64,000 nt of DNA from Isoptericola sp044389085 (GTDB taxonomy: Bacteria > Actinomycetota > Actinomycetes > Actinomycetales > Cellulomonadaceae). Location of the stretch: assembly GCF_044389085.1 (NCBI RefSeq), contig NZ_JBIRXP010000007.1, forward strand, positions 1-64,000, in the 5' to 3' direction. The translations under genes and the position numbers were made by a program. The first letter of the stretch is position 1; the number at the start of each line of letters is the position of its first letter. Positions 32,249 to 41,448 of this stretch are shown piece by piece. A model generated the notes under the pieces. The model worked only from the letters and a program-made list of their open reading frames with translations, made no database searches and was not told where the DNA came from.

Positions 32249-32887
32249 ATGAGCAACCGCACCGCACGCCGTCTGACCGTCCCCGCCGCCCTCGCCCTGA
32301 CCCTGGGCCTCACCCTCACCGCCTGCGCCGACGGCTCCGACGCCGGCGACGCCCCCGTCGACGCCACCACGACGTCGGCCGACGAGAGCGCCCCGGACGA
32401 CGCGGCGACCGACGACAGCACGGAGGACAACACGGACGACAGCACCGGCGCCGGTGACGACGACACCGCGCCGCAGGACCGGACCACCGCCGGGCTGAAG
32501 GCGATCGCCACCGCCGAGAAGGAGGCCGGCGGCACCGCGTACGCCGTCGACGACCCCGACCGCGACAACACCTGGGAGGTCGACGTCGCGACGGGCACGA
32601 CCAGCGTCGAGGTCGAGGTCAGCGCCGACGGCACCGAGGTGGTCCGCACGCAGGACGACGACCTCGACGCCGACGACCGGCGCGCGCTGGACGCCGCGAC
32701 GGTGTCGATCACCCAGGCGATCGAGCGGACGGTCGCGGAGTCCGGCGGAGACCTGGAGGACGCCGAGCTCGACGAGGACGACGGCCGCGACCACTGGTCG
32801 GTCACCGTGCTGACGGACGGCACCGAGACGGACTACCGCGTGGGCACCCAGGACGGGAAGGTCGTCCAGGACCGCGACGAGGACTGA
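32249..32887 (+). CDS. PepSY-like lipoprotein
   Basis: A 212-residue exported lipoprotein. The signal ends with LTLGLTLTACADGSD (lipobox LTAC). A very acidic Asp/Thr-rich linker (about 30-75) leads to two PepSY-like repeats, TAGLKAIATAEKEAGGTAYAVDDPD and VSITQAIERTVAESGGDLEDAEL, each followed by strands with WEVDV and HWSVTV. PepSY proteins are thought to modulate extracytoplasmic proteins or bind metals. ATG 32249 has GGAGGA upstream. Divergent from the MerR gene, which may regulate it. Confidence 0.82.
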   Translation: MSNRTARRLTVPAALALTLGLTLTACADGSDAGDAPVDATTTSADESAPDDAATDDSTEDNTDDSTGAGDDDTAPQDRTTAGLKAIATAEKEAGGTAYAVDDPDRDNTWEVDVATGTTSVEVEVSADGTEVVRTQDDDLDADDRRALDAATVSITQAIERTVAESGGDLEDAELDEDDGRDHWSVTVLTDGTETDYRVGTQDGKVVQDRDED

Positions 32888-32986
32888 CGTGAGGTTCCGC
32901 AGGCCCGGGCGGACGTCGCCCGGGGCACCCCGAATCACCCCCGGCGCCCGTTGACCCACGCGTGACGCCGGTGGGTCACTGGAGTC

Positions 32987-34378
32987 ATGGCCCGCTCGGT
33001 CGACACCGACTACCTGGTCGTCGGCGCCGGGGCGGCCGGGATGGCGTTCGTCGACGCGCTCGTCGACCACGACCCGACCGCGCACGCGACGCTCGTCGAC
33101 CGGCGCACGGCGCCGGGCGGGCACTGGCTGGACGCGTACCCCTTCGTGCGGCTCCACCAGGCGTCGCAGTTCTACGGGGTCGCCTCCACCCGGCTCGGCA
33201 CCGGTCGCGTCCAGGGGTCGGGCCCCGAGCAGGGGCTGCACGAGCGCGCCACGGGCCCGGAGATCACCGCCTACTACGCGGGCGTGCTCGCCGACCGGCT
33301 GCTGCCGACCGGGCGCGTCGAGCTGCTCGGCGGTGTCGAGTACCGCGACGGCCTGCTGGTCGACCTCGCGTCGGGGGACGTCGTCGAGCCCCGTGTCCGG
33401 CGGCGGGTGGTCGACGCCCGCTACCTCGCCCCGTCCATCCCGGCCGTGGGCCCGCCGCCGTTCGACGTCGACGACGATGCCCGCGTGGTCCCCGCAGGGG
33501 CGCTGCCCGACGCCGGGGACGCGGCCGCGTACGTCGTCGTCGGCTCCGGCAAGACGGCGACCGACGCCGTCGTGTGGCTGCTCGGCCAGGGCGTCGACCC
33601 GGACGCGATCCAGTGGGTGCGGCCGCGGGACCCGTGGATGCTCGACCGCGCCACCGTGCAACCGGACCCGGCGGTCTTCCTGGGCATGGCGGGCACCCTG
33701 ATGGCGGCGGCCTGCGACGCGTCGTCCGCGGACGACCTCTTCCTGCGCCTCGAGGATGCCGGTGTCATGACGCGCATCGACCCGACGGTGATGCCGACCA
33801 TGGCGCGCACGCCCACGCTCGGCCGGTGGGAGCTCGAGCTGCTGCGGACCGTGGCACGCGTGGTGCGCGGCGGCCACCTGCGCCGGGTCGAGCCGGGGCG
33901 GCTCGTGCTCGACGAGGGCGAGGTCGCCGTGCCGTACGGCGCCGTCGTCGTGCACTGCGCGGCGTACGGCCTGCACGTCCGCCCCGCCCTGCCGATCTGG
34001 GGCGAGCGGATCACCCTCCAGTCGGTGCGGGCAGGCTTCCCACCCTTCTGCGCCGCCCTCGTCGGGTACGTCGAGGGAAGCCGCCACGACCGCCCCGACG
34101 CCGAGAAGAACGCCCTCTGCCCGCCGACGCCCTACTGGAGCACCCCCGCCGACTGGTCGACCATGCAGGGCCGCGGTGCCCGGGCGGCCGCGACGTTCAT
34201 GGCCGACCCGGACGTCGCCGCCTGGGCACACTCCGTGCTGCTCAACCCTGCCCGCGTGCCGCCCGAGGAGACGGCACGACCCGAGGTGCGCGCGGCCGTG
34301 GAGCGGTACCTCGAGTACGCCCCGGCGGGCATCGCCGGCCTGGAACGGATCGGCCGGGACGCCGGGGTCCTCGCCTGA
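32987..34378 (+). CDS. FAD-dependent oxidoreductase, flavin monooxygenase-like
   Basis: A 463-residue flavoprotein. The FAD motif is VVGAGAAGMAF (about residues 11-21) and GGHWLDAYPFVRLHQASQFYGV is close to the FMO pattern in which the flavin ribityl is held. A second Rossmann motif, VVVGSGKTATDAVVWLLG, would bind NAD(P)H. The hydroperoxyflavin-forming FMO fingerprint is not intact, so substrate and reaction are open. ATG 32987 follows TGGAG. It ends at a hairpin shared with the next, convergent gene. Confidence 0.78.
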   Translation: MARSVDTDYLVVGAGAAGMAFVDALVDHDPTAHATLVDRRTAPGGHWLDAYPFVRLHQASQFYGVASTRLGTGRVQGSGPEQGLHERATGPEITAYYAGVLADRLLPTGRVELLGGVEYRDGLLVDLASGDVVEPRVRRRVVDARYLAPSIPAVGPPPFDVDDDARVVPAGALPDAGDAAAYVVVGSGKTATDAVVWLLGQGVDPDAIQWVRPRDPWMLDRATVQPDPAVFLGMAGTLMAAACDASSADDLFLRLEDAGVMTRIDPTVMPTMARTPTLGRWELELLRTVARVVRGGHLRRVEPGRLVLDEGEVAVPYGAVVVHCAAYGLHVRPALPIWGERITLQSVRAGFPPFCAALVGYVEGSRHDRPDAEKNALCPPTPYWSTPADWSTMQGRGARAAATFMADPDVAAWAHSVLLNPARVPPEETARPEVRAAVERYLEYAPAGIAGLERIGRDAGVLA

Positions 34379-34380
34379 GC

Positions 34381-34395
34381 GGCGGCTCAGCCGCC
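34381..34395. terminator. Short bidirectional hairpin
   Basis: GGCGGCTCAGCCGCC is a 7-bp-arm perfect inverted repeat between the convergent oxidoreductase and alpha/beta hydrolase genes, covering the latter's stop. Confidence 0.5.
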
Positions 34396-35265
34396 GAGCA
34401 CCGCGCGCAGGCGCGCGGCGAACGCTGCCGGGTCGTTGTCCGGCGACCAGTCGCTGGAGGCGAAGCCGCCGTGGTCGCCGGGGAAGACGACGGGCTCGAC
34501 GCCGAGCGCCGCCGCCAACGCCTCTCCCCCGCGGCGCGGCATCGTGCCCGGCCCCTTCTCGCCGACGGCCGGCACGAGGCGCACGGTGGTGCGCCGCAGC
34601 GCGTCCAGGTCGGGCTCGAACCAGGGCATCGTGGCCATGTTGCCGTCGAGCAGCAGGTCGCCCCGCGAGCCGTCGTCCTCGGTCGGCAGGCCGAACGCCG
34701 CCGGGTCGGGGGCGGGCTGCGCCAGGTACCCCGCGGTGAGCGGCGCGTCCTGCATGGAGACCTGGATGAACTTGGCCATCGCCGGGCCGAACCCGTCGCG
34801 CCGGTACGTCTCGACGATGTCCTGGGTGACCTGGCGCTGCACGTCGCGGTCCTCCAGCAGCGCCCACAGCGGCGGCTCGTGCGCCACGACGGTCCCCAGC
34901 TCGTCGGGGTGCGCCACGACCCACGGGAGCACGTTGACCGCACCGCCGGAGGAGGCGAACACGTCGACCGGGCCGTCGCCGACCTCGGCCCGCGCCGCCT
35001 GCACCACGCGGTGGAAGTCGTCGGCGTGCAGCTCCACCGACACCTCGCCGTCGGCGGCGAGCGTGCTCCGCTCCGTGCCGCGCGGGTCGTAGGTGACCAC
35101 GGCACGGTCGTCCAGGAGCCCGACCAGCTGCGTGAAGCCGGACGCTGCCATCGGCGACCCGAGCACGAACAGCGGGCGTGCATCGCTCGCGCGGGACGGC
35201 CGCCGGACGTCGTAGGTGAGGACGGCGCCGGGCACGTCCAGGGTGTGGGTGGTGAGCTCGCTCAT
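34387..35265 (-). CDS. Alpha/beta hydrolase
   Basis: A 292-residue cytoplasmic hydrolase of the alpha/beta fold. The oxyanion-hole strand is PLFVLGSPMAASGF; the nucleophile elbow is DVFASSGGAVNVLPWVVAH (SxSxG variant with Ser at about residue 104); VTYDPRGTERS resembles the loop before strand 5. The catalytic His is probably in FPGDHGGFAS. ATG 35265, single gene. Function not assignable. The 260-bp region up to 35525 holds no gene I recognise. Confidence 0.8.
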   Translation of the reverse strand: MSELTTHTLDVPGAVLTYDVRRPSRASDARPLFVLGSPMAASGFTQLVGLLDDRAVVTYDPRGTERSTLAADGEVSVELHADDFHRVVQAARAEVGDGPVDVFASSGGAVNVLPWVVAHPDELGTVVAHEPPLWALLEDRDVQRQVTQDIVETYRRDGFGPAMAKFIQVSMQDAPLTAGYLAQPAPDPAAFGLPTEDDGSRGDLLLDGNMATMPWFEPDLDALRRTTVRLVPAVGEKGPGTMPRRGGEALAAALGVEPVVFPGDHGGFASSDWSPDNDPAAFAARLRAVLGG

Positions 35266-35525
35266 CGGGGCCTCCGTGGCCGTCAGGGTGGATCCATCGT
35301 GTGCTGAGACAGGGACGGCGCGCCAGCCCAGAACTCATCGGTCGTCGTCCACGCTGACCAGGCACGACGGCGCCCCGTAGGGCAGGGGCCCGAGGCTGCC
35401 CCCAGGGAACGGTCGTCCACAGACCGCCGCCGCGCCGTCCGCCGGGGACGGCACGGCGCCAGGCTCGGCCACGGACGCCCGACCGAGGCGTCCGCCCGAC
35501 CGACGCCCGACCGAAGGAGCCCGCC

Positions 35526-36194
35526 ATGCCCGTCGCGACGCTGCCCCCGACCTCGCCGCCGGCACCACCCGACCCGCCCTCGCCCGCCGCCCGGTTCGCC
35601 CCTCCCGACCTCGTCGACCTGCGGACCGCGTGGACCCGTGAGCGCGAGCTGGCCGCCCGTCCGGACCACGCGCACCACGGCGCCCCCGGTGGGCGGTGCC
35701 AGGGCCGTCACGGCTGGCTGCTCGACGCCGGGATCGACGTGCTCCTCGAGCCGGTGCTCACCGGCTCGAGGACCCCGGGGTTCTACCCGTTCGTCGCCCT
35801 CGACGAGCGGACCGCCGCCGGCCTGCTCGAACGGCTCGGCGAGAGCGAGCTCGCGACGCAGCGGCAGCATCTCGGGCCCACGCTCGGCAGGGTGCTGCGA
35901 GCCGTCGTGCGGCACCCGGACCGCGTCCGGGCGCAGGGGTACGTCGTCGGGCCGCTGCGCTGCGACGAACGGATCACCGTGACCGGGGTGCTGGTCCGAC
36001 CAGACCGGGACCTGCGCGCGCCGTCCGGGGCCCCGCCGGCCGGCGCGTCCGTCGACGTCGCGCGTGCCCTCGCCGAGCTCGGCGTCGACGACATGCACGC
36101 ACCGCCCGACGAGGTGGCGCCGTGGCGGGGCGCGAGGCCCGACGGCGCGCCCGTGGGGAGGGCGGGTCCGTGGTGGCGCGCCTGGTGGGACTGA
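35526..36194 (+). CDS. Hypothetical protein upstream of the T7SS-like locus
   Basis: A 222-residue protein with a Pro-rich N-terminal 30 residues, then a mixed domain: DLVDLRTAWTRERELAARPDHAHH, GWLLDAGIDVLLEPVLTGSRTPGFYPFVALDERTAAGLL and a C-terminal DVARALAELGVDDMHAPP, ending in WWRAWWD. No signal peptide or membrane segment. The ATG has a clear GAAGGAG ribosome site. I recognise no family. It is the first gene on the plus strand before the 36342-39940 set and may belong to it. Confidence 0.6.
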   Translation: MPVATLPPTSPPAPPDPPSPAARFAPPDLVDLRTAWTRERELAARPDHAHHGAPGGRCQGRHGWLLDAGIDVLLEPVLTGSRTPGFYPFVALDERTAAGLLERLGESELATQRQHLGPTLGRVLRAVVRHPDRVRAQGYVVGPLRCDERITVTGVLVRPDRDLRAPSGAPPAGASVDVARALAELGVDDMHAPPDEVAPWRGARPDGAPVGRAGPWWRAWWD

Positions 36195-36341
36195 ACGACC
36201 TGACGGACGCACGGCCGGGCCGCCGACCCCGCGCCGGGCCTGTGGATAACCTCGGCCCTCCTGGTCCCGTCGTCGTTAGCGTCGCCCCCGCGCCCCGGCG
36301 CAGGCACGGACGACCCGACGACCGACCAGGACAGGGACGGG

Positions 36342-36665
36342 ATGACCCAGCTCGACCTCGACACCACGGCCCTCGCCACGGCGGCCGTCGACCTGCGCAG
36401 CGCGGCGTCGTCGCTCGGCGACCTGTCCGGCGGCGTCCTGGCCGCGGCGGCGACGCCCGACGCGAGCGGCGACACCCGCCTGTCGGCCGCCCTGCAGGAC
36501 GTCGCCGCGGCGTGGCGCACCGCCCACGAGGCCCTCGAGAGCGAGCTCGGCTCGCTGGGAGCCGGGCTCGCCCACGCCGCCGAGGTCTTCGAGGGCGCGG
36601 AGCGGTCCACCGCGCAGGAGCTGGCGGCGCTGCTCGGCGGCCCGCGCCCCGAGGGCGTGGCGTGA
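36342..36665 (+). CDS. Small helical WXG100/EspC-like protein (type VII secretion-associated)
   Basis: A 107-residue, almost wholly helical, Ala/Leu-rich protein without signal peptide or Cys. It has two long helices, LATAAVDLRSAASSLGDLSGG and AAWRTAHEALESELGSLGAGLAHAAEVFE, like WXG100 and EspC-type proteins, although the WxG turn is not present. A W occurs in the AAAWRTAHEAL position that matches the second-helix start. The stop overlaps the next gene by 4 bp, so the two products are made together. Such pairs feed ESX-type secretion or modulate it. Confidence 0.6.
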   Translation: MTQLDLDTTALATAAVDLRSAASSLGDLSGGVLAAAATPDASGDTRLSAALQDVAAAWRTAHEALESELGSLGAGLAHAAEVFEGAERSTAQELAALLGGPRPEGVA

Positions 36666-39010
36666 CGACCGCGGGGCGGCCCGGCACGTCTGCTGGGGAG
36701 CTGCGCCCGCTTCCCGGCAGGCCGTCGGCCCTGGTCGACGCCGCGGACACCGCGACGCGCACCGCGGCACGGCTCACCGACTCGCGCACGCGGTTGCTGC
36801 GGGTGCACGCAGCGCTCGACGCCCACCGCAGCACGGCGCTCGACCGGGCACGGGAGCGGGTCACGGCGTCGGCCGACGACGCCAGGGCGAGCTGCGGGAT
36901 GCTCGAGGCGGCGGCCGCCACCCTGCGCCGGCACGCCGCCGGGCTCGCCGACGCCCAGGCGACGGCACACCGGGCGCTCGCCGACCGCGCGGACGCGCTG
37001 GCCCGGGAGGCGCGCTGGCAGGCGGAGGCGGACGAGGCGCGTCGTTCCACGTGGAACATCGCGGCGGGCGTCGCGGCGCCGGTCGTCGGCGGGTCGGTCA
37101 CGGCGGGCTCGGGTACTGCGGGCTCGGTCACGGCGGGCTCGGGTCTTGCATGGCCAGGGGCGGCATGGTCGGGCGCGCAGGCGCTGCCGGGCGATCCGGC
37201 GCACGCGCACCTGCGGCTCTCCGCCGCCGAGCGGGAGCTGGCGGCGGCGCGGGGTGATGTCGCGGCGGCGGAGGCTCGCTGGCGCGCGGCCCGGGACGCC
37301 AAGGACGAGTCGTCGCGGCGCGCAGCGGCCGAGCTGTCCTCGCTCAGGGACGTCCGGGCGGTGCGGGCGGTGGCCGCCGCCGGCGCGGATCCGGCGGGGT
37401 TCCAGGCCTCCACCGCGGCCGCCCGCACGGCCGCAGCCCTGCTGCCACGCGCCACGTCGGGCGGGAGCGCGTCGGCACGGCTCACCGTGCGTGACGACCT
37501 TCGGCACCTCCTCACCGCGCACGCGGACGACCTCGCCTTCTGGGCGACGTTCTGGGACACCGCCACCCCCGCGCAGCTCTACGGCGCGCTCGCCGTCGGG
37601 GTCCCCGGCCAGGTCGGCCCGGTCACCGGGGTGCTCGGCGGCGCGCTCGAGCCGGGGATCGACGACGAGCTGGCGCGGGTGCTCGGGGACGGGGTCCGCC
37701 AGTGGGCGCTCACGGCGACGCCCGCGGAGCAGCAGGAGCTCGGCCACCGGGTCGCGGCGGACGCCGCGGCCCGGGCGGGCTCGCCGTACGCGCCGCGCAC
37801 CGAGGCGGACGTCGCCGCCGCCCTGCTCCCTGCGTCGCTGCCGGCGGCCGTGCACGCGGGGGCCGACGACGCGCTCGACGACTGGTGGGCCGACCGTATG
37901 CCCCTCGACGGATCGTTCACGGTCCTCGCGCCGGTGGTCGTCGCGGTCGCCGCAGGCCTCGCAGCGCACCCGAGGCTGGCGTTCGACCGGCTCGCGCCGG
38001 CCGAGCAGCACCGCACCGGGCCTGCGGTGTCCCGGTGGCTCGGCAGCACCCCCCGCGAGGGTTGGCCCGACGGCGGCCGCGCCGTCGCGGGGGCGTTCGC
38101 CGCCGCGGTCGCCACCGGGGCCTCCTCCGACGACCGCGGCGAGCAGACGCGGGCAGCGCTCCTCGTCTCGCACGCGACGGAGTCGTTGCCGGCCGGGCTG
38201 CTGCGCACGCCCGTGCTCGCCGACGACGCCGCCCGGTCGATCGCCCTCGCCTACGAGCCGTACGTACCGGTCATGGGCGACGCCGCCACGGCGCAGAGCC
38301 GCACGTCCGACGCCGCCGACGTCGAGCCGCCTCCCCCGCCCGGCGTCGACCTCGACGCCGAGGCGGCACCGGAGTTCGGCGACCGGGTCCCGCTCGTCGT
38401 CCAGCCCGAGCTCGACGCGTTCGCCCTGCGGGACGTGATCGGCGCGACCTCGCGCACCCCGGGCGCGGCGGCAGCCTGGCTCGGGGTGGCGGACCGGTAC
38501 GCGGAGACGGTCGTCGGGCACGCCACCTCGTCGGAGTACGACGTGGACACGGGGCCACGCGTACCGCTCGTCCAGTCGGGGCTGGTCGACCTCGGCGCGA
38601 TGACGGGCGCGATGCACGCCGAGACGATCGACGCCGCACGGGCCCGCGTGGCCACCCGGGAGACCGTGTCCGCCCTCGTCGGCACCGGGGTCGGATACCT
38701 CCGTCTCGGGAACCAGGCGCTGACGGAGGCCGTGTCCCTGGGGAGCAGGCCGGCGCTCTCGCTCTTCGACACCGAGGCCCCGCTCGACGACGCGCGGGAC
38801 CACGTCCGGTCCACGGAGGCCGAGCTCGCCGAGAAGTACACCGGCCGGATGCACGAGGCCGTCGTCGAGCACGACCGGGGGCTCGGGTTCGACCCCGGCG
38901 AGGCCGCCGTGCGCAGCTCAGGGCTCCTCCATGACAGGAACGGCTCCGGGCCCGCCACCCTCTTCACCTCGGCGTTCGACCAGATGTCCGACCCCGAACG
39001 GGAGAAGTGA
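36662..39010 (+). CDS. Large helical, possibly T7SS-secreted protein (DUF6571-like)
   Basis: A 782-residue alanine-rich protein, largely helical and lacking a signal peptide. The N-terminal 120 residues are coiled-coil-like and resemble a WXG-type domain (RLTDSRTRLLRVHAALDAHR). A repetitive Gly/Ser/Thr loop (VTAGSGTAGSVTAGSG) lies near 150-165. The middle region (DDLAFWATFWDTATPAQLYGALA) resembles DUF6571 proteins, which occur next to T7SS substrates. No catalytic motif and no toxin-like C-terminal domain are evident. The GTG start overlaps the previous gene; the next ATG follows its stop directly. Confidence 0.6.
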   Translation: MTTAGRPGTSAGELRPLPGRPSALVDAADTATRTAARLTDSRTRLLRVHAALDAHRSTALDRARERVTASADDARASCGMLEAAAATLRRHAAGLADAQATAHRALADRADALAREARWQAEADEARRSTWNIAAGVAAPVVGGSVTAGSGTAGSVTAGSGLAWPGAAWSGAQALPGDPAHAHLRLSAAERELAAARGDVAAAEARWRAARDAKDESSRRAAAELSSLRDVRAVRAVAAAGADPAGFQASTAAARTAAALLPRATSGGSASARLTVRDDLRHLLTAHADDLAFWATFWDTATPAQLYGALAVGVPGQVGPVTGVLGGALEPGIDDELARVLGDGVRQWALTATPAEQQELGHRVAADAAARAGSPYAPRTEADVAAALLPASLPAAVHAGADDALDDWWADRMPLDGSFTVLAPVVVAVAAGLAAHPRLAFDRLAPAEQHRTGPAVSRWLGSTPREGWPDGGRAVAGAFAAAVATGASSDDRGEQTRAALLVSHATESLPAGLLRTPVLADDAARSIALAYEPYVPVMGDAATAQSRTSDAADVEPPPPPGVDLDAEAAPEFGDRVPLVVQPELDAFALRDVIGATSRTPGAAAAWLGVADRYAETVVGHATSSEYDVDTGPRVPLVQSGLVDLGAMTGAMHAETIDAARARVATRETVSALVGTGVGYLRLGNQALTEAVSLGSRPALSLFDTEAPLDDARDHVRSTEAELAEKYTGRMHEAVVEHDRGLGFDPGEAAVRSSGLLHDRNGSGPATLFTSAFDQMSDPEREK
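37094..37144 (+). repeat. 30-bp-period direct repeat in the large helical gene
   Basis: Two 21-bp copies of TCGGTCACGGCGGGCTCGGG begin 30 bp apart and encode GSVTAGSG motifs. The frame is preserved. A flexible linker is likely. Confidence 0.7.
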
Positions 39011-39940
39011 ATGAGCACACCGATGCGCCGCGTCCTCGCCAACCCGAGCGTGACCCCGCTCCTGGTGTTCGCCCTCGTGGTGACAGGACTGTTCCTCTGG
39101 TTCCACCTCGGCAAGGACGCGTGGGAGAGCTGGCGCCACGACCGGGAGATCGCGCGGGCCGCCCACTGGAGCCCCGAGCCGTGGGGGCTGACCGCGGACG
39201 AGTTCCTCGGCCACGACGCCACCGCGCTGCCCGTGGACACGGCGCTGATGACGACGACGCGGCAGCCGGGTTGGAGCGTCTCCGCGGTCATGCACGACCC
39301 GCTCGGGCCGCTGTTCGCCAGCGGCCTCGCCGGCGAGCGGTTCGCGACCTCGAACGACAGCCTGGATCCCTGGACGTACCGTCACGACGGCCCGTACCCG
39401 ACGGACGCCACCTCCGGCGTCGACGTGGACGGCGTCCAGGTGATCACGTTCGTCACCGTCTCCCCGGACGGCCCGTACACGCTCGCGGACGAGGGCAGCA
39501 CGGTACGGCAGCTGCAGTACGAGGCGGAGACCGCCGCCGAGCACGGGCTCCGCGACGACTCGCTGGTCTGGAACCCGGACGGCACGGTGCGGTCCGTCGA
39601 GTACGTCGGCCGGCGGCCTGATCCCGCCGAGCGGTACAGCATCGCGCTCGACGAGCTCGGGCCCTTCGGCGTCACCACCCATCAGCGCGGCGCCGACGGC
39701 CGGGAGTTCCGCACCACGTCGCTCGCCACGGTTGCCGGTGGCGCCTTCGTCGCGGTCGGCGTCCTCGTCCCCGACGGCGTGGACCTCCCCGCCGACCTGG
39801 AGCCCGCAGAGCTGCTGGAGCGCCTGGCGGACGAGGTGCGCGCCGACCCGCCGTCGTTCCCCGCCACCGACGGGGCGACGTCGGTCGCTCAGGCCGAGCC
39901 GCGCACGACGAGGGAGGTGGGCAGCGTGCGGTTCGGTTGA
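39011..39940 (+). CDS. Membrane-anchored protein partner of the large helical protein
   Basis: A 309-residue protein with a single N-terminal transmembrane helix (VTPLLVFALVVTGLFLWFHLG, residues 13-33) and a long, probably extracytoplasmic domain rich in strands. It starts with an ATG immediately after the stop of the large protein gene, so it is co-translated. No motif suggests an enzyme or toxin inhibitor. Membrane tethering next to a T7SS-like secreted pair fits an anchoring, export or immunity role; that is inference. The distal part, TSLATVAGGAFVAVGVLVPDGVDL, looks like a compact C-terminal domain. Confidence 0.6.
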   Translation: MSTPMRRVLANPSVTPLLVFALVVTGLFLWFHLGKDAWESWRHDREIARAAHWSPEPWGLTADEFLGHDATALPVDTALMTTTRQPGWSVSAVMHDPLGPLFASGLAGERFATSNDSLDPWTYRHDGPYPTDATSGVDVDGVQVITFVTVSPDGPYTLADEGSTVRQLQYEAETAAEHGLRDDSLVWNPDGTVRSVEYVGRRPDPAERYSIALDELGPFGVTTHQRGADGREFRTTSLATVAGGAFVAVGVLVPDGVDLPADLEPAELLERLADEVRADPPSFPATDGATSVAQAEPRTTREVGSVRFG

Positions 39941-39957
39941 GACCGGCGCCGCGCCCG

Positions 39958-39984
39958 CCGGTCGAGCCCGTCGGGCCCGACCGG
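39958..39984. terminator. Hairpin between convergent genes
   Basis: 12-bp arms (39958-39969 and 39973-39984) pair with one mismatch and a 3-nt loop, between the membrane protein stop and the end of the serine hydrolase gene. Confidence 0.6.
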
Positions 39985-39992
39985 CGGCATGG

Positions 39993-41327
39993 TCAGCAGG
40001 TCGCGAGCAGCGCCGGGACCAGAGCGGTGTTGAGGTCGGACTCCAGCGTCGTGAGGTCACGACCGGTGAGGGCCACGGTCACCTGGCGCTCGGCGTCGGG
40101 CGAGGTCAGCGTGATGCTGAGGGTGCCGAACGACGCGCCGTCGTGCCCGTACAGCCACGCGCCCGGCTCGCACGGGTCGGGCAGGCGGTACACGCCGAGA
40201 CCGTAGTCCGGCAGCGTCGGGCTGCCGACGGTGCGTGGCGTGAGGACGTCCGTCACGGTCTCCGGGTCGAGGAGATCGCCCGTCACCAGCGCCTCGGTGA
40301 ACCGCTGCAGGTCCTCCGTCGTGCTGGTGACGGCGCCGGCCGAGCCGAACAGGCTCGGGTCGAAGCCGTCCAGCCCGTACCAGCCCGCGCCGAGGTCGCC
40401 CGTGTAGGCGGACTCGCGCAGGAACGGGCCGCGGTATCCCGGGTCGTCGGGATACGCGGAGTGCCGCATCCCGGCGGGGCGGAACACACGCTGCTCGAGC
40501 AGCCGCTGGAGGTCCTGCCCGGTGGCGCGCTCCAGCGCGAGGCCCAGGAGGACATAGCCCGCGTTGGAGTACGAGGCGTCGGAGCCGGGCTCGAACAACC
40601 ACGGCTGGTCGTCCATCGCAGCGAGGTGGTCCGCCGTCGTGTACTCCTCGCCGAGGACGTCGAAGAACTCGTCGAAGTCCTCCGGGTCGTCGGCCATGCG
40701 GTTCGCGGTGAGCGGTCCGAGGTGGTCGGGCAGGCCCGAGCGGTGGGTGAGCAGCAGCTCGAGGGTGACGTCGTCCTCGTAGGCGTCGGGGATGGCTGCT
40801 GCCGACTCGGGCGCGACGTCGACCACGGGCGTGTCGAGCGACCACGTGCCCTTCTCGACCTCCTGCAGCACGAGCGTCGAGACCATCATCTTGGTGTTGC
40901 TCGCCGCCCGGAAGCGGTCCTGCGGCTGCGCGGGGCCGCGCCCTTCCAGGCGCCGCGTGCCGTCCGCCCCGCTCCAGCGCAGGCCGGGCGCGTCCACCCG
41001 GGCCACCACGCCGACCGGCACGCCGGCCGCCGTGTCCGCGAGCGCCTGGTCGAGCGCGTCCGTCACCCTGTCCGTCACAGTGTGGTCGCCCGTCGTCGAC
41101 TCGCTCGGGGCGCGGAACGTCCGGGCGCTCGCCTGCCGCTCCGCCTCCGCGACGGCGTCGGCCACGGCGCGGGCGACGGACGAGCGGTCGGTCGCCGACG
41201 CGGCGGCCGGCGACGGCGGTGCGGACGGCTGCGGCACCTCGTCGGCCCCCGCGGGCAGCGTGCCGAGGCCCAGCGCGAGCGCGGCAGCGGTCGTGACGGT
41301 CAGGGGCGTGCGCATGCGACGGCGCAT
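39993..41327 (-). CDS. Secreted serine hydrolase (beta-lactamase / DD-carboxypeptidase family)
   Basis: A 444-residue exported penicillin-binding-like serine hydrolase. A signal peptide runs from a double Arg leader through TVTTAAALALGLGTLPAGADE. The active-site SxxK is SNTK in RFRAASNTKMMVS, the second-motif Tyr-x-Asn is YSNAGYVLLG, and the KTG-equivalent is HDGAS. THRSGLPDH is characteristic of the class C beta-lactamase-like family. ATG 41327 has GAAGGAGAC. It may trim peptidoglycan or act on other acyl-amides and esters; true beta-lactamase activity is not shown. Confidence 0.85.
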   Translation of the reverse strand: MRRRMRTPLTVTTAAALALGLGTLPAGADEVPQPSAPPSPAAASATDRSSVARAVADAVAEAERQASARTFRAPSESTTGDHTVTDRVTDALDQALADTAAGVPVGVVARVDAPGLRWSGADGTRRLEGRGPAQPQDRFRAASNTKMMVSTLVLQEVEKGTWSLDTPVVDVAPESAAAIPDAYEDDVTLELLLTHRSGLPDHLGPLTANRMADDPEDFDEFFDVLGEEYTTADHLAAMDDQPWLFEPGSDASYSNAGYVLLGLALERATGQDLQRLLEQRVFRPAGMRHSAYPDDPGYRGPFLRESAYTGDLGAGWYGLDGFDPSLFGSAGAVTSTTEDLQRFTEALVTGDLLDPETVTDVLTPRTVGSPTLPDYGLGVYRLPDPCEPGAWLYGHDGASFGTLSITLTSPDAERQVTVALTGRDLTTLESDLNTALVPALLATC

Positions 41328-41448
41328 GGTGTCTCCTTCGTCCTCGATGTCGGTGCGTCCACCCTCGCAGAGCGCCCGCCGGCACGGATCCGTCGGGCGA
41401 CGGAGATCCACCGGCGCACCTCCGCCGGAGGCCGGACGTCACGTCGAA

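Noticed and set aside
36662..39010. Polymorphic toxin with a C-terminal toxin domain
   Set aside because: The C-terminal 150 residues show no nuclease, ADP-ribosyltransferase or deaminase motif and remain helical and Ala-rich, so toxin activity is not supported.
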